Both the position numbers and the translations under genes were made by a program. Below, in pieces: positions 1 through 7,823 of a DNA stretch of 64,000 bases. Positions within the stretch are counted from its first letter, which is position 1. The number at the start of each line of letters is the position of its first letter. Under the pieces are notes generated by a model. The model was given only the letters and a program-made list of their open reading frames with translations. It did no database searches and was not told the DNA's origin. Origin of the DNA: Photobacterium rosenbergii (GTDB lineage: Bacteria; Pseudomonadota; Gammaproteobacteria; Enterobacterales; Vibrionaceae); NCBI RefSeq assembly GCF_003026455.1, contig NZ_PYMB01000005.1, positions 124,001 through 188,000 on the forward strand. Direction: 5' to 3'.

Positions 1-529
1 TTAGGTATTGGGTCATCCGATAGGCTGACTGGTAGTGCTCCACCAGTACCGCGTTGACGGCTTCGTCCTGCAAGTCCCTAGCAATAGAAACAATCGGTAC
101 GCGATGGTCAAAAAGCGATAGGAACTGCTCATCTGGCATACGGGTACCCCAAATTAATACACCGTCATAGAGGTTGGAGTTCAGCTCGCCCTGAATAAAC
201 ACCAACTCATTATCTGCCTTGGCCATACGCAAAGTCAGCTCATAGCCATGCTGATTCAATGACGAGCCAATACCATTCACCAGTTTGTAGATATACGGGT
301 TGGTCAGGTATTCATAATCAGGGCCGGAGATAACCAAACAAATATGCTTGGTTGACTTGCTGGCCAGCATTTTTGCAGCGCGGTTCGGTACATAGTTGAG
401 CGTTTTCGCCGCTTCCATCACTTTCGCTTTGGTCGCTTCGCTCACCCGATTTTTATTATTCAGTACATACGACACCGTTACTGCCGAAACACCTGCCACC
501 TTGGCAATATCTTTTAATGTCGCTGCCAT
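1..529 (-). CDS. LacI-family transcriptional regulator (3' part cut by window edge)
   Basis: The N-terminus reads MAATLKDIAKVAGVSAVTVS, the classic LacI helix-turn-helix, followed by the hinge helix (YVPNRAAKMLASK) and the start of the periplasmic-binding-like effector domain. About 176 codons are present and the rest lies left of the window, so the effector is not identifiable. The gene is divergent from the FAD oxidoreductase and SSS symporter genes, with two LacI-type CG-centred palindromes in the gap. By family knowledge it most likely represses that operon and is released by a sugar or sugar derivative; this is inference from position. Confidence 0.93.
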   Translation of the reverse strand, partial: MAATLKDIAKVAGVSAVTVSYVLNNKNRVSEATKAKVMEAAKTLNYVPNRAAKMLASKSTKHICLVISGPDYEYLTNPYIYKLVNGIGSSLNQHGYELTLRMAKADNELVFIQGELNSNLYDGVLIWGTRMPDEQFLSLFDHRVPIVSIARDLQDEAVNAVLVEHYQSAYRMTQYL

Positions 530-718
530 TTACTACTCCACCACCTCAGCCCAAAAATTGTTTTCGAGCCTCAGTTGTATGCCTCAAAGAATGCTTGCTT
601 AACGACGTCCAGCCTACTATTCAGCGGGTGAACGTCAATGCTGTTGGCATTATACCGAAACATGAGCCAGCGCACACAGCGACGCTTGGCAACTTTAACG
701 AGATCACATTTTCACAGG

Positions 719-730
719 GAAAACGTTTTC
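719..730. promoter_or_regulatory. Candidate LacI-family operator 1
   Basis: GAAAACGTTTTC is a perfect 12-bp palindrome with the central CG typical of LacI/GalR-family operators. It lies between the divergent LacI gene and the FAD oxidoreductase gene, about 90 bp before the latter's start. Confidence 0.6.
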
Positions 731-766
731 ACTTTATACCTGCCTGCTTATTATCATCTCAAACAT

Positions 767-782
767 GCTTAAACGCTTAAGC
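767..782. promoter_or_regulatory. Candidate LacI-family operator 2
   Basis: GCTTAAACGCTTAAGC is a near-perfect palindrome around a central CG with one mismatched base pair. Its centre is 50 bp from the centre of the 719-730 palindrome, and it sits about 38 bp before the FAD oxidoreductase start, where a bound repressor would block transcription. Confidence 0.5.
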
Positions 783-819
783 AAGCAAAAAAGCGATTAT
801 TTAAATGAGAGAAACAGGT

Positions 820-2589
820 ATGAAATACACCTTTGAAGCCCGCCAGTATGAAATTGTGGTCGTTGGCGGTGGGATCTCCGGCGTTTGCGCCGCACTGGCA
901 GCAGCGAGACACGGCGCGAAGGTCGCATTGATCCAAAACCGCTCTGTATTAGGCGGCAATGCCAGCTCAGAAGTACGCATGCACATATGCGGCGCGGATT
1001 ATCATGCCAGCAAGCAAAATGCCCGCGAAACCGGGATCATTGAGGAGATCCTGCTCGATAACCGCTTGATCAACCCTCAGCACTCATTCTCGGTGCTCGA
1101 TACGGTGCTTTGGGAAAAAGTGACGTTCCAAGATAATCTGGATCTGTTCCTTAATACCCATATGACCGATGTCGAAATGGATGGCGGACGTATCGTCTCC
1201 ATCAAGGCAGAACAAACCACAACAGAACGCCGCTTCGAATTCTTCGCCAACAACTTCGTCGATACCTCGGGCGATGCCGTGCTGTCACTTCGTGCCGGAG
1301 CCGATATCCGAACAGGCCGCGAGGCACGTCACGAATATGATGAGGAGCTTGCCCCCGAGCAAGCCGACAACGTGATGATGGGCAATACCCTGATGTTCGA
1401 ATCCAAGGACATGGGCTACCCGGTACCGTTCAAAAAGCCAAGCTGGGCCAACACCTACAGCGAAGAAGATCTCAAAGATCGCAGCCACCGCGATATCACC
1501 GCCGGTTATTGGTGGATCGAGCTGGGCGGTACCGAACTCAACACCACCCGCGACGGCGAGGTGATCCGTGATGAGCTACTCAAGGCGGTTTACGGTATTT
1601 GGGATCACATCAAGAACGGTGGCGACCATGGTGCCGACAACTACGTGCTCGATTGGGTCGGCATGCTACCGGGCAAACGGGACAGCCGCCGAGTGCTTGG
1701 CGACTATGTGCTTAACGCTAACGATCTGTTCGGCGCACGGGTATTTGAAGATACCGTTGCCTACGGTGGCTGGCCGATGGATATGCACGTCAAAGATGGC
1801 CTGAAGAGCAAAGAGTCTCCTACCAAGTGGATCGAAACCAACGATATGTACGCGATCCCTTACCGCAGCCTATACTCCCGCAACATCTCAAACCTGTTTG
1901 TCGGCGGCCGCAATATCAGTGCCTCCCACATGGCATTCGGCTCAACCCGTGTCATGGCAACCTGTGGTGTGATCGGCCAGGCCATTGGTACAGCGGCAGC
2001 AATGACTATCGAAAAATCACTGAGCCCGCGTGAAGTGAATAACCACATTCAAGAGTTACAACGCCGCCTGCTCAAGGACGACTGCTACCTGTTCGGTATT
2101 CAGGACACCGACCCCAACAACCTTGCCCTACAGGCAACCGTTTCTGCCACTTCCCAACAAGAAGGCTATGAGGCCGGCAAAGTCATCAACGGCTTCCAGC
2201 GTAATATTGGCGAGCAGCGCAACCTGTGGGCCTCACAACCACTCTCCCCTGAGGGTGAAACGCTAACCCTGAACTTTGGCAAAACGATCAAGGCGTCAGA
2301 AGTGATCCTCAACTTCGACTCCAACCTGTCGAATGAAATTATGATCACTATCTCCAAACCCAATAAAGCAGCTCAACGAGAAGGCTTCCCACTGGAGATC
2401 GTCAAAGACTACCGCATTGATTACCTACAGGGCGGCCAAGTCGTCCACCAACACTCTGTTACCGACAACCACCTACGCCACAACAAGATCGCACTCGACC
2501 AGCCCGTTAACTGTGACGCTATCCAGATCACAGTGACAGCAACCCACGGCGATCCTTGTGCCCGAATCTTCGAAGTTAAAGTATTCTAA
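820..2589 (+). CDS. FAD-dependent oxidoreductase (PF12831-type) with C-terminal beta-sandwich-like extension
   Basis: The protein of about 589 aa opens with a dinucleotide-binding motif (VVVGGGISGVCAALAAARHG) followed by the LGGNASSEVR stretch characteristic of the FAD_oxidored family. The body carries conserved GMLPGKRDSRRVLGDY and a second FAD-contact region near FVGGRNISASHMAFGS. After about residue 435 the sequence changes to a discoidin-like segment (ALQATVSATS to the end), suggesting a sugar-facing accessory domain. There is no signal peptide, so it is probably cytoplasmic. Start: ATG 820 is preferred over ATG 805 because a purine-rich stretch precedes it and the FAD motif begins soon after. 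It is followed 21 bp later by a sodium:solute symporter, so the pair probably imports and oxidises one compound under LacI control. Substrate is unknown. Confidence 0.88.
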   Translation: MKYTFEARQYEIVVVGGGISGVCAALAAARHGAKVALIQNRSVLGGNASSEVRMHICGADYHASKQNARETGIIEEILLDNRLINPQHSFSVLDTVLWEKVTFQDNLDLFLNTHMTDVEMDGGRIVSIKAEQTTTERRFEFFANNFVDTSGDAVLSLRAGADIRTGREARHEYDEELAPEQADNVMMGNTLMFESKDMGYPVPFKKPSWANTYSEEDLKDRSHRDITAGYWWIELGGTELNTTRDGEVIRDELLKAVYGIWDHIKNGGDHGADNYVLDWVGMLPGKRDSRRVLGDYVLNANDLFGARVFEDTVAYGGWPMDMHVKDGLKSKESPTKWIETNDMYAIPYRSLYSRNISNLFVGGRNISASHMAFGSTRVMATCGVIGQAIGTAAAMTIEKSLSPREVNNHIQELQRRLLKDDCYLFGIQDTDPNNLALQATVSATSQQEGYEAGKVINGFQRNIGEQRNLWASQPLSPEGETLTLNFGKTIKASEVILNFDSNLSNEIMITISKPNKAAQREGFPLEIVKDYRIDYLQGGQVVHQHSVTDNHLRHNKIALDQPVNCDAIQITVTATHGDPCARIFEVKVF

Positions 2590-2610
2590 TAACGATATAG
2601 GAATGAAACG

Positions 2611-4077
2611 ATGAGCATCTTAGACGTAATTGTCCTCATAGCCTTCCTGGCCGGTATGGTCGGGATCGGCTACTGGTCCTCCAAGCGGATGACCAACAGC
2701 GCCGAAATGTTTTCTGCCGGAGGGAAATCCCCTTGGTGGATGTCAGGCATCTCGGCCTACATGACCATGTTCTCTGCCGGTACCTTCGTGGTATGGGGCG
2801 GGGTTGCCTATCGCCTTGGTGTGGTCGCCATTACCGTTTGTATGAGTATGGGTGTCGCGGCCCTGATTGCCGGTTACTTTTTCGCTGGCAAATGGAAAGA
2901 ATCCGGCGCAACCTCAGCCGCTGAGTTTGTTGGTGAAAAATACGGCCAAGGCGTACTGCAGATGTACACCTGGCTGGGGATTGTCACCCGGATCATCGGG
3001 GTATCGGTAGCCCTGTACTCAGTGGCTGTCATTGTCAGCTCGCTGATCCCCGTTTCGCCTGACAACTTCTTTGCCGATGAAAATGGTTTCTTTAGTGTCA
3101 ACTGGCTGATCATTATCGTTGGTACGGTGATCATCCTCTACACCTTCCTTGGCGGCCTATGGGCAGTATTGCTGACCGACTTCACCCAGTTTGTGGTTTT
3201 GATGTTGTCTGTTTGCCTGATCTTGCCAATGATTTACAGCTTAGGTGGTGGTAGCGAAAATATTATTGCTAACCTGCCAGAAGGACACTTGTCGTTCTTC
3301 AACAGCAGCTACACCCAGATTTTCATCTTCGGTTGGATCTTGGTGCATGTGTTCAAGGTCGGTGGTGAGTGGGCATTCGTCCAGCGTCACCTTTGTGTCG
3401 AGTCACCAAGAGATGCCCGCAAAGCCTCTTACCTGTTCGGCGCCCTATACATCATTACGCCAGTGCTTTGGATGCTGCCTCCGATCATCTACAGCACCAT
3501 CAACCCAGATGCCAACCCTGAGCAAGCGTATATCTTGTCGGCACAAGCCGTGCTTCCTGTCGGTATGCTTGGCCTAGTGGTTTCATCGATGCTGGCTGCC
3601 ACAGCGAGTATGGCCTCGTCCGAACTCAACGTGTTCTCAGGTGCCCTGACCACCGAGTTCTACGGCAAGCGAATCAACCCGCAGGCCGACGATGGGCAAA
3701 TGATGAAGGTTGGCCGTATCGTAACCATTATGCTGGGTATGCTGGTTATCGGGATCAGTATCTCTATTCCTTACTTGGGCGGGGCTGAAAAACTGATTGT
3801 CAGCATTACTAGCTTGTTTGTAGGGCCGATGGTTATGCCTACCCTGTGGGCATTGTTTGTCGGCAAGGTCACCAAGCTTCATGCCTACCTGACAGTGGTC
3901 GTCACTGCCGGTGCTGGCTTCCTGCTCCAGTTTGTGCTTGCCAAAATTGATTGGTTCGCCGCAAATATGGGTGTGATGAACCAAGCGGTTGGCTTACTTG
4001 TTCCTGTTGCCATGCTATTGATTGCGGACAATATCATGAGAAAAAAGCAGCTGACTGTCGCCTCTACCGCTAGCTAA
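2611..4077 (+). CDS. Sodium:solute symporter family (SSS) transporter
   Basis: A 488-aa polytopic inner-membrane protein with about 13 hydrophobic segments. The start MSILDVIVLIAFLAGMVGIGYWSSKRMTNSAEMFSAGG and the following SPWWMSG/FSAGTFVVWGG region match sodium:solute symporters (sugar, inositol, sialic acid or proline carriers). A functional member uses the sodium gradient to import a small solute. It lies 21 bp behind the FAD oxidoreductase and ahead of a rho-independent terminator, so the two form a short operon. The substrate cannot be read from the sequence; the LacI regulator and sugar-type oxidoreductase point to a carbohydrate derivative. Confidence 0.92.
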   Translation: MSILDVIVLIAFLAGMVGIGYWSSKRMTNSAEMFSAGGKSPWWMSGISAYMTMFSAGTFVVWGGVAYRLGVVAITVCMSMGVAALIAGYFFAGKWKESGATSAAEFVGEKYGQGVLQMYTWLGIVTRIIGVSVALYSVAVIVSSLIPVSPDNFFADENGFFSVNWLIIIVGTVIILYTFLGGLWAVLLTDFTQFVVLMLSVCLILPMIYSLGGGSENIIANLPEGHLSFFNSSYTQIFIFGWILVHVFKVGGEWAFVQRHLCVESPRDARKASYLFGALYIITPVLWMLPPIIYSTINPDANPEQAYILSAQAVLPVGMLGLVVSSMLAATASMASSELNVFSGALTTEFYGKRINPQADDGQMMKVGRIVTIMLGMLVIGISISIPYLGGAEKLIVSITSLFVGPMVMPTLWALFVGKVTKLHAYLTVVVTAGAGFLLQFVLAKIDWFAANMGVMNQAVGLLVPVAMLLIADNIMRKKQLTVASTAS

Positions 4078-4110
4078 TTAGAACAACAACTCTGTACGAC
4101 CTAACAAAAA

Positions 4111-4130
4111 AGCCATCCCGAGGGATGGCT
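4111..4130. terminator. Bidirectional rho-independent terminator
   Basis: AGCCATCCC-GA-GGGATGGCT forms a 9-bp stem, with an A-run on the left and a short T-run on the right. It lies between the convergent symporter and DUF4397 lipoprotein genes and can serve both. Confidence 0.85.
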
Positions 4131-4152
4131 TTATACTCTTACAAAACACTGA

Positions 4153-5634
4153 CTATGATTCAGTTTCTGCTGCTGGCTCTGCTTCCATTTCGGCATCACC
4201 TGCATCACCTGCATCACCTGCATCACCTGCATCACCTGCATCACCTGCATCACCTGCATCACCTGCATCAGCAGGATTGTCATCATTCAGAAGCAAGGTG
4301 AATGTTCCTTCGGTAACATCATCGGCAGCAACCGCAGAATAAACTCCACCATCTTCGACTGAAGCCGTGGCCTCAATAGCAGGGGTAAAGGTATCATCGC
4401 CTTGCAGGATGACGCCGAAGGTATAGGTTCCAACTGGAACATTGAGCACAGCACTTTCGGTAAAATCAACACCTTCAAGCACAACCGTTGATTCATTGAA
4501 CATGCCATCAGCAGAAGCGTGGATATCCACTAGCCCTAGATCACCAGCGGTTGGACTAGCATGCACAACACGCACTTTGGCATAGGTTGCAACTGGACGT
4601 AGATCTTCTTCAATGACCACAGGCTCAATGGTCTCATCTGTGATGTCATTTAGTTTACCCATGGCGTAAATGCTGGTCTCACTACCCGCAGCAAACTCCA
4701 CTCCCGGCGCTTCGATAACCACTAGCGAGTTGTCAATTGAGGCCGCAACCTCTAAGTCATAGCTATCCGCAGCAACATCCAAGCTTCTGAATTCTTTGAA
4801 TTCGATGCCGGTTAATCCATCCACAGGCATACCAGAGGCAAGTACATCAACGGCAGGTGCATCACTGACAGCATGGACTACCCTAACGGTCGCTTTTTCA
4901 CCGTTATTGCGCAGTACAGCAACGCCATCTCCATCTGCTACCAAAAGATTAACAGGTGACACAGCTCCACCATCGACATTAGGCACAGCAGTGATCATTA
5001 GGTCACTACCGCCGGCCAACTCCAACTCACCACTGTCAAAAGCAACATCTTTCGAACCTGCGACGGTAACTCGAATGCGGTAGGTACCAGAATCAATCGT
5101 TACAGGCAGAATGTCACTGTCGATGGCGAAGCCCAATCCGGGCACTGCCGGGTCGGCATCAGTAATTTCTTCATCTGTGGTAAGATAAATATCGACAGGA
5201 GGTACATCAGGATGAGCATGCAACACATCTAAACGTACATCAGTTCCTTCAGGAGCAATATCCTCTCGGCTCAGCACAACTGGCATTATGCTGGCAGTCT
5301 GGCCTAAAGCGAACACGTCGTATTGCATGTCCGGTGCAAATTCGAGATTTTCGTTGATAACTTCAAGGGTGTCTTCCCCCGTGAGCAAAGCTTCAACAGC
5401 GACTTCATAAGTTCCACTATCGATAGTTAGCAACCCACTGGCGACTTGATAGTCAACCATTTCTAGGCCTTCAACAGTTTCACCGTTCAAATTAATGGCA
5501 ACTAAAGGGGCATCGCTACTGGCATGGGTGACGCGCAACTTAGACATTGTTTTTGTATCGTCGTCATCGGTAATTGGGCACCCGGCAAGTGCAAGGGCCG
5601 AAATAATAGCAAGGGTTAGTGACTTGGCTTTCAT
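4153..5634 (-). CDS. DUF4397-domain lipoprotein with C-terminal Gly-Asp-Ala repeat
   Basis: A 493-aa protein with a lipoprotein signal (MKAKSLTLAIISALALAGCP; lipobox LAGC). It contains tandem modules of the DUF4397 type, each beginning with a strand such as LRVTHASSDAPLVAINLNG, VRLDVLHAHPDVPPVDIYL, VRVVHAVSDAPAVDVLASG and VRVVHASPTAGDLGLVDIH; I count four. The tail has eight perfect DAG units followed by an acidic end. It is expected at the outer membrane or periplasmic face; the function of DUF4397 is unknown. The gene is divergent from the LON-ECF-ChrR operon and has its own ECF-like promoter at 5668-5696, so I infer it belongs to the same stress regulon. Confidence 0.88.
   Translation of the reverse strand: MKAKSLTLAIISALALAGCPITDDDDTKTMSKLRVTHASSDAPLVAINLNGETVEGLEMVDYQVASGLLTIDSGTYEVAVEALLTGEDTLEVINENLEFAPDMQYDVFALGQTASIMPVVLSREDIAPEGTDVRLDVLHAHPDVPPVDIYLTTDEEITDADPAVPGLGFAIDSDILPVTIDSGTYRIRVTVAGSKDVAFDSGELELAGGSDLMITAVPNVDGGAVSPVNLLVADGDGVAVLRNNGEKATVRVVHAVSDAPAVDVLASGMPVDGLTGIEFKEFRSLDVAADSYDLEVAASIDNSLVVIEAPGVEFAAGSETSIYAMGKLNDITDETIEPVVIEEDLRPVATYAKVRVVHASPTAGDLGLVDIHASADGMFNESTVVLEGVDFTESAVLNVPVGTYTFGVILQGDDTFTPAIEATASVEDGGVYSAVAADDVTEGTFTLLLNDDNPADAGDAGDAGDAGDAGDAGDAGDAGDAEMEAEPAAETES
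4194..4270. repeat. 9-bp tandem repeat inside the DUF4397 lipoprotein gene
   Basis: Eight perfect copies of CATCACCTG (4194-4265) are followed by an imperfect ninth. They encode Asp-Ala-Gly units near the C-terminus on the minus strand. The unit is a multiple of three, so slippage changes tail length without shifting the frame. Confidence 0.95.
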
Positions 5635-5667
5635 CAGATCATTCCTTCATGACTGTCTGTAGCGTTA

Positions 5668-5696
5668 GATACGCATGCCTTGCTTTCACCCGATCA
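5668..5696 (-). promoter_or_regulatory. Candidate ECF-sigma promoter for the DUF4397 lipoprotein
   Basis: On the minus strand TGATCG is followed after 17 bp by CGTATC, about 35 bp before the lipoprotein start. A TGATC-type -35 with a CGTA -10 resembles promoters reported for ChrR-partnered ECF sigma factors. A similar motif faces the other way at 5764-5791. Confidence 0.5.
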
Positions 5697-5763
5697 AAAA
5701 AAATATCTTCACAAAAAATAATCTCAATTTTGAGAAAACTTCTTCTGAGCCGACAAATAACAG

Positions 5764-5791
5764 TCATCCAAACCTTTGTTAGCCGCGTAAC
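5764..5791 (+). promoter_or_regulatory. Candidate ECF-sigma promoter for the LON-ECF-ChrR operon
   Basis: TCATCC, 16 bp, then CGTAAC, ending 22 bp before the GTG start at 5814. It matches the divergent motif in both boxes, which suggests autoregulation by the sigma factor encoded in this operon. Confidence 0.5.
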
Positions 5792-5813
5792 TAACAAAAA
5801 CGGAGGATGAACA

Positions 5814-6413
5814 GTGCCATTGATCAGTAACGAATTTAAATGCTTACCCTACTTGAAGTGCCGAGAGCACTTCATGCCTATGAGTAACGGCGACATCAAG
5901 GGCAAAGGCTACCATTTCACTCACACCGTTACTGACGGCCTGCGTGCAGGAGGCCTATGGCTTGTCATGCAAGATGATTCTGGCCAAACAGCAGGCAATA
6001 GTGGTGACATCATTATGTTCGCAGCCATTGAAGATGTTGATTGGCTCAGCGGTAGTCAAATCCAACTCAAGTTAGCAATCCGGCATTGGGGAAAAGTGAC
6101 ATCCACGGGAATCCAACACCAGCAACTCGAAGGCCAAGTCTATCCTTTATGGCAAGACAGTTACCTGCCTTCCGATGATGTACTTGTCATGCGCCTGATC
6201 CAATGCACGAATGAGTTTCATAACAGCGAGCTCAACAACGCAACAGCCCCCTTATCTACAACACACTTCAACACCAATTGGATTTGTTGGCGTTGGCTGG
6301 AGATCCTCCCTATCCCCCTCGACAAAAAACAACGTCTGCTCAAATACCCTACATCCAAGCTATGTCTCAGATATCTGAAAAAAATCATCCGCCAAAGTGA
6401 TCGCATTAAATAG
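5814..6413 (+). CDS. LON substrate-binding-domain-like protein
   Basis: A 199-aa protein without signal peptide. The pattern of a PUA-like beta-barrel half (LISNEFKCLPYLKCREHFM to RLIQC) followed by a helical half with WRWLEILPIPLDKKQRLL resembles the N-terminal substrate-binding domain of Lon proteases, found alone in many bacteria. There is no ATPase or protease domain, so it is not a protease itself. Start GTG 5814 is supported by GGAGG eight bases upstream. It is the first gene of an apparent operon with an ECF sigma factor and ChrR, and follows a putative ECF promoter. I infer a stress-response role; family assignment is moderate. Confidence 0.65.
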   Translation: MPLISNEFKCLPYLKCREHFMPMSNGDIKGKGYHFTHTVTDGLRAGGLWLVMQDDSGQTAGNSGDIIMFAAIEDVDWLSGSQIQLKLAIRHWGKVTSTGIQHQQLEGQVYPLWQDSYLPSDDVLVMRLIQCTNEFHNSELNNATAPLSTTHFNTNWICWRWLEILPIPLDKKQRLLKYPTSKLCLRYLKKIIRQSDRIK

Positions 6414-6460
6414 TTTTGGCGTTTATTGCAAACGGACATAAGCTTGCAGATAGGGTTAAC

Positions 6461-7075
6461 ATGAAAACACATGCTGTTATGCACTCCGGGATCAGCAAGG
6501 AGTCTATGATCAACGAAGAAGCACCGGCTATTGATGTAGCTCTGCTACTCAACAATATTGCCCTTTCACGTTGCCGTGCGAGTTACGAACGGCTATTTAC
6601 TTTTGTTGCGCCAAAATTATTGAATTTCTCCCGCAAACAGTTGCGAGACGACTCTATGGCAATGGAAATTGTCCAAGAGACGATGCTCAAGATTTGGCTT
6701 AAAGCCCACCTGTATGACGAAACTAAAGGCGCCGCCCTTACATGGATATATTCTGTTGCTAGGAACGTTAAATTCGACTTGCTCAGGAAATCGAAACACC
6801 AACAAGATTGGGTTCAGGGTGATGACTTGTGGCCAATCCTGCATGAAGAGCAAGATGCTGACAAACTCCCTGCTGAATTCCACTCTATTGTCAGCAAAGA
6901 ACTCGAGTCTGCAATCAATAACTTGCCACCTGCACAAGCTGAAATTGTCCGTATGGTTTGTATGCAAGGCGCGTCCCATCAAGATGTTGCCGATGCACTA
7001 GACGTTCCACTCGGCACAGTGAAAAGCCGACTACGCCTTGCCCTACAAAAAATGAAGGAGGCCTTAGATGGCTAA
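6461..7075 (+). CDS. rpoE: ECF RNA polymerase sigma factor, ChrR-partnered (RpoE/ECF11-like)
   Basis: Region 2 is visible as YERLFTFVAPKLLNF to AMEIVQETMLKIWLKAHLYD with the downstream ALTWIYSVARNVKFDLLRK, and region 4 as INNLPPAQAEIVRMVCMQGASHQDVADALDVPLGTVKSRLRLALQKM. From ATG 6461 (AGGG five bases upstream) it is 204 aa; ATG 6506, just behind AAGGAG, would give 189 aa and may be the true start. The stop overlaps the ChrR start by 8 bp, a typical translationally coupled sigma/anti-sigma pair. In Rhodobacter this pair answers singlet oxygen; the same role here is inference. The symbol follows that usage and does not imply orthology to E. coli rpoE. Confidence 0.9.
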   Translation: MKTHAVMHSGISKESMINEEAPAIDVALLLNNIALSRCRASYERLFTFVAPKLLNFSRKQLRDDSMAMEIVQETMLKIWLKAHLYDETKGAALTWIYSVARNVKFDLLRKSKHQQDWVQGDDLWPILHEEQDADKLPAEFHSIVSKELESAINNLPPAQAEIVRMVCMQGASHQDVADALDVPLGTVKSRLRLALQKMKEALDG

Positions 7076-7742
7076 TATCCACTTCCATCCCGACCATGAC
7101 CTCCTTAGCCGCTACGCCAATGGAGAGCTTGAATCAGCGTCAAGCATTTTGATCAGTGCTCACCTCGAATTCTGTCCTCACTGTCGGCAGAAGCTTGCGG
7201 CTATCGAAGCCAAACAGGCGCGCCATCTAGCTAATAGTGAGCCTGCAACTATGACACCTTCACTCAACGCTATGATGCTCGAGATTATGGCGCAAGAGCC
7301 CTCGGAGCCTATCGCTGAAGAGGTTTTGGACAATGAACTGCTGTTGGAAGATAAAACTTATCCACTTCCCTCTGCATTACAGCGCCATAGTGACAAAATC
7401 GGCCCTTGGTCACGCCTACCGGGCAACATTAAACGTGCACAGGTCGAAGTCAGCGGGACTAGCAAGATGAATTTTATCTATATGGATTCTGACAGTTCGC
7501 TGCCTGAACACACTCACCAAGGACAAGAAATTACCCTCGTTCTGGCGGGTGAATTCTACGATGAGAACGGGACCTACAAACCCGGTGATTTCATTATCCA
7601 GAATGAAGAGCACAAACACTTGCCAAGAACCCGTGAAGGCCAAGACTGCTTATGTTTGACCTTACTCAATGCACCACTGCATTTCACTTCAGGCTTGGCA
7701 ACTTTACTCAATCCGTTTAGTCAGCTGTTCTTCAGGCGTTAA
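7068..7742 (+). CDS. chrR: ChrR-family zinc anti-sigma factor with cupin domain
   Basis: A 224-aa protein. The N-terminal zinc-binding anti-sigma domain has HPDHDLLSRYANGELESA and SAHLEFCPHCRQKL (HxxxCxxC). The C-terminal half is a cupin with metal ligands in LPEHTHQGQEITLVLAGEF and the later EEHKHLPR. This two-domain plan is that of ChrR, which sequesters its sigma factor and releases it on singlet oxygen or peroxide stress. ATG 7068 lies behind AAGGAGG and overlaps the end of the sigma gene. A terminator follows. Confidence 0.92.
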   Translation: MANIHFHPDHDLLSRYANGELESASSILISAHLEFCPHCRQKLAAIEAKQARHLANSEPATMTPSLNAMMLEIMAQEPSEPIAEEVLDNELLLEDKTYPLPSALQRHSDKIGPWSRLPGNIKRAQVEVSGTSKMNFIYMDSDSSLPEHTHQGQEITLVLAGEFYDENGTYKPGDFIIQNEEHKHLPRTREGQDCLCLTLLNAPLHFTSGLATLLNPFSQLFFRR

Positions 7743-7767
7743 GCTACACACAGTTGTAAATTATAAA

Positions 7768-7805
7768 AAACCCCGTTGTGCATGGCGCATAACGGGGTTT
7801 TGTTT
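7768..7805. terminator. Rho-independent terminator after chrR
   Basis: AAACCCCGTT pairs with AACGGGGTTT around a 13-nt loop and is followed by TGTTTTT. It separates the converging chrR and RND pump genes, and the left A-run lets it serve the minus strand too. Confidence 0.85.
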
Positions 7806-7823
7806 TTCTCAGCAGCTAAAAAA

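Noticed and set aside
4194-4270. Regular short repeats that could suggest a CRISPR-like array
   Set aside because: The repeats are contiguous without spacers, 9 bp long, and lie in frame within the DUF4397 lipoprotein gene.
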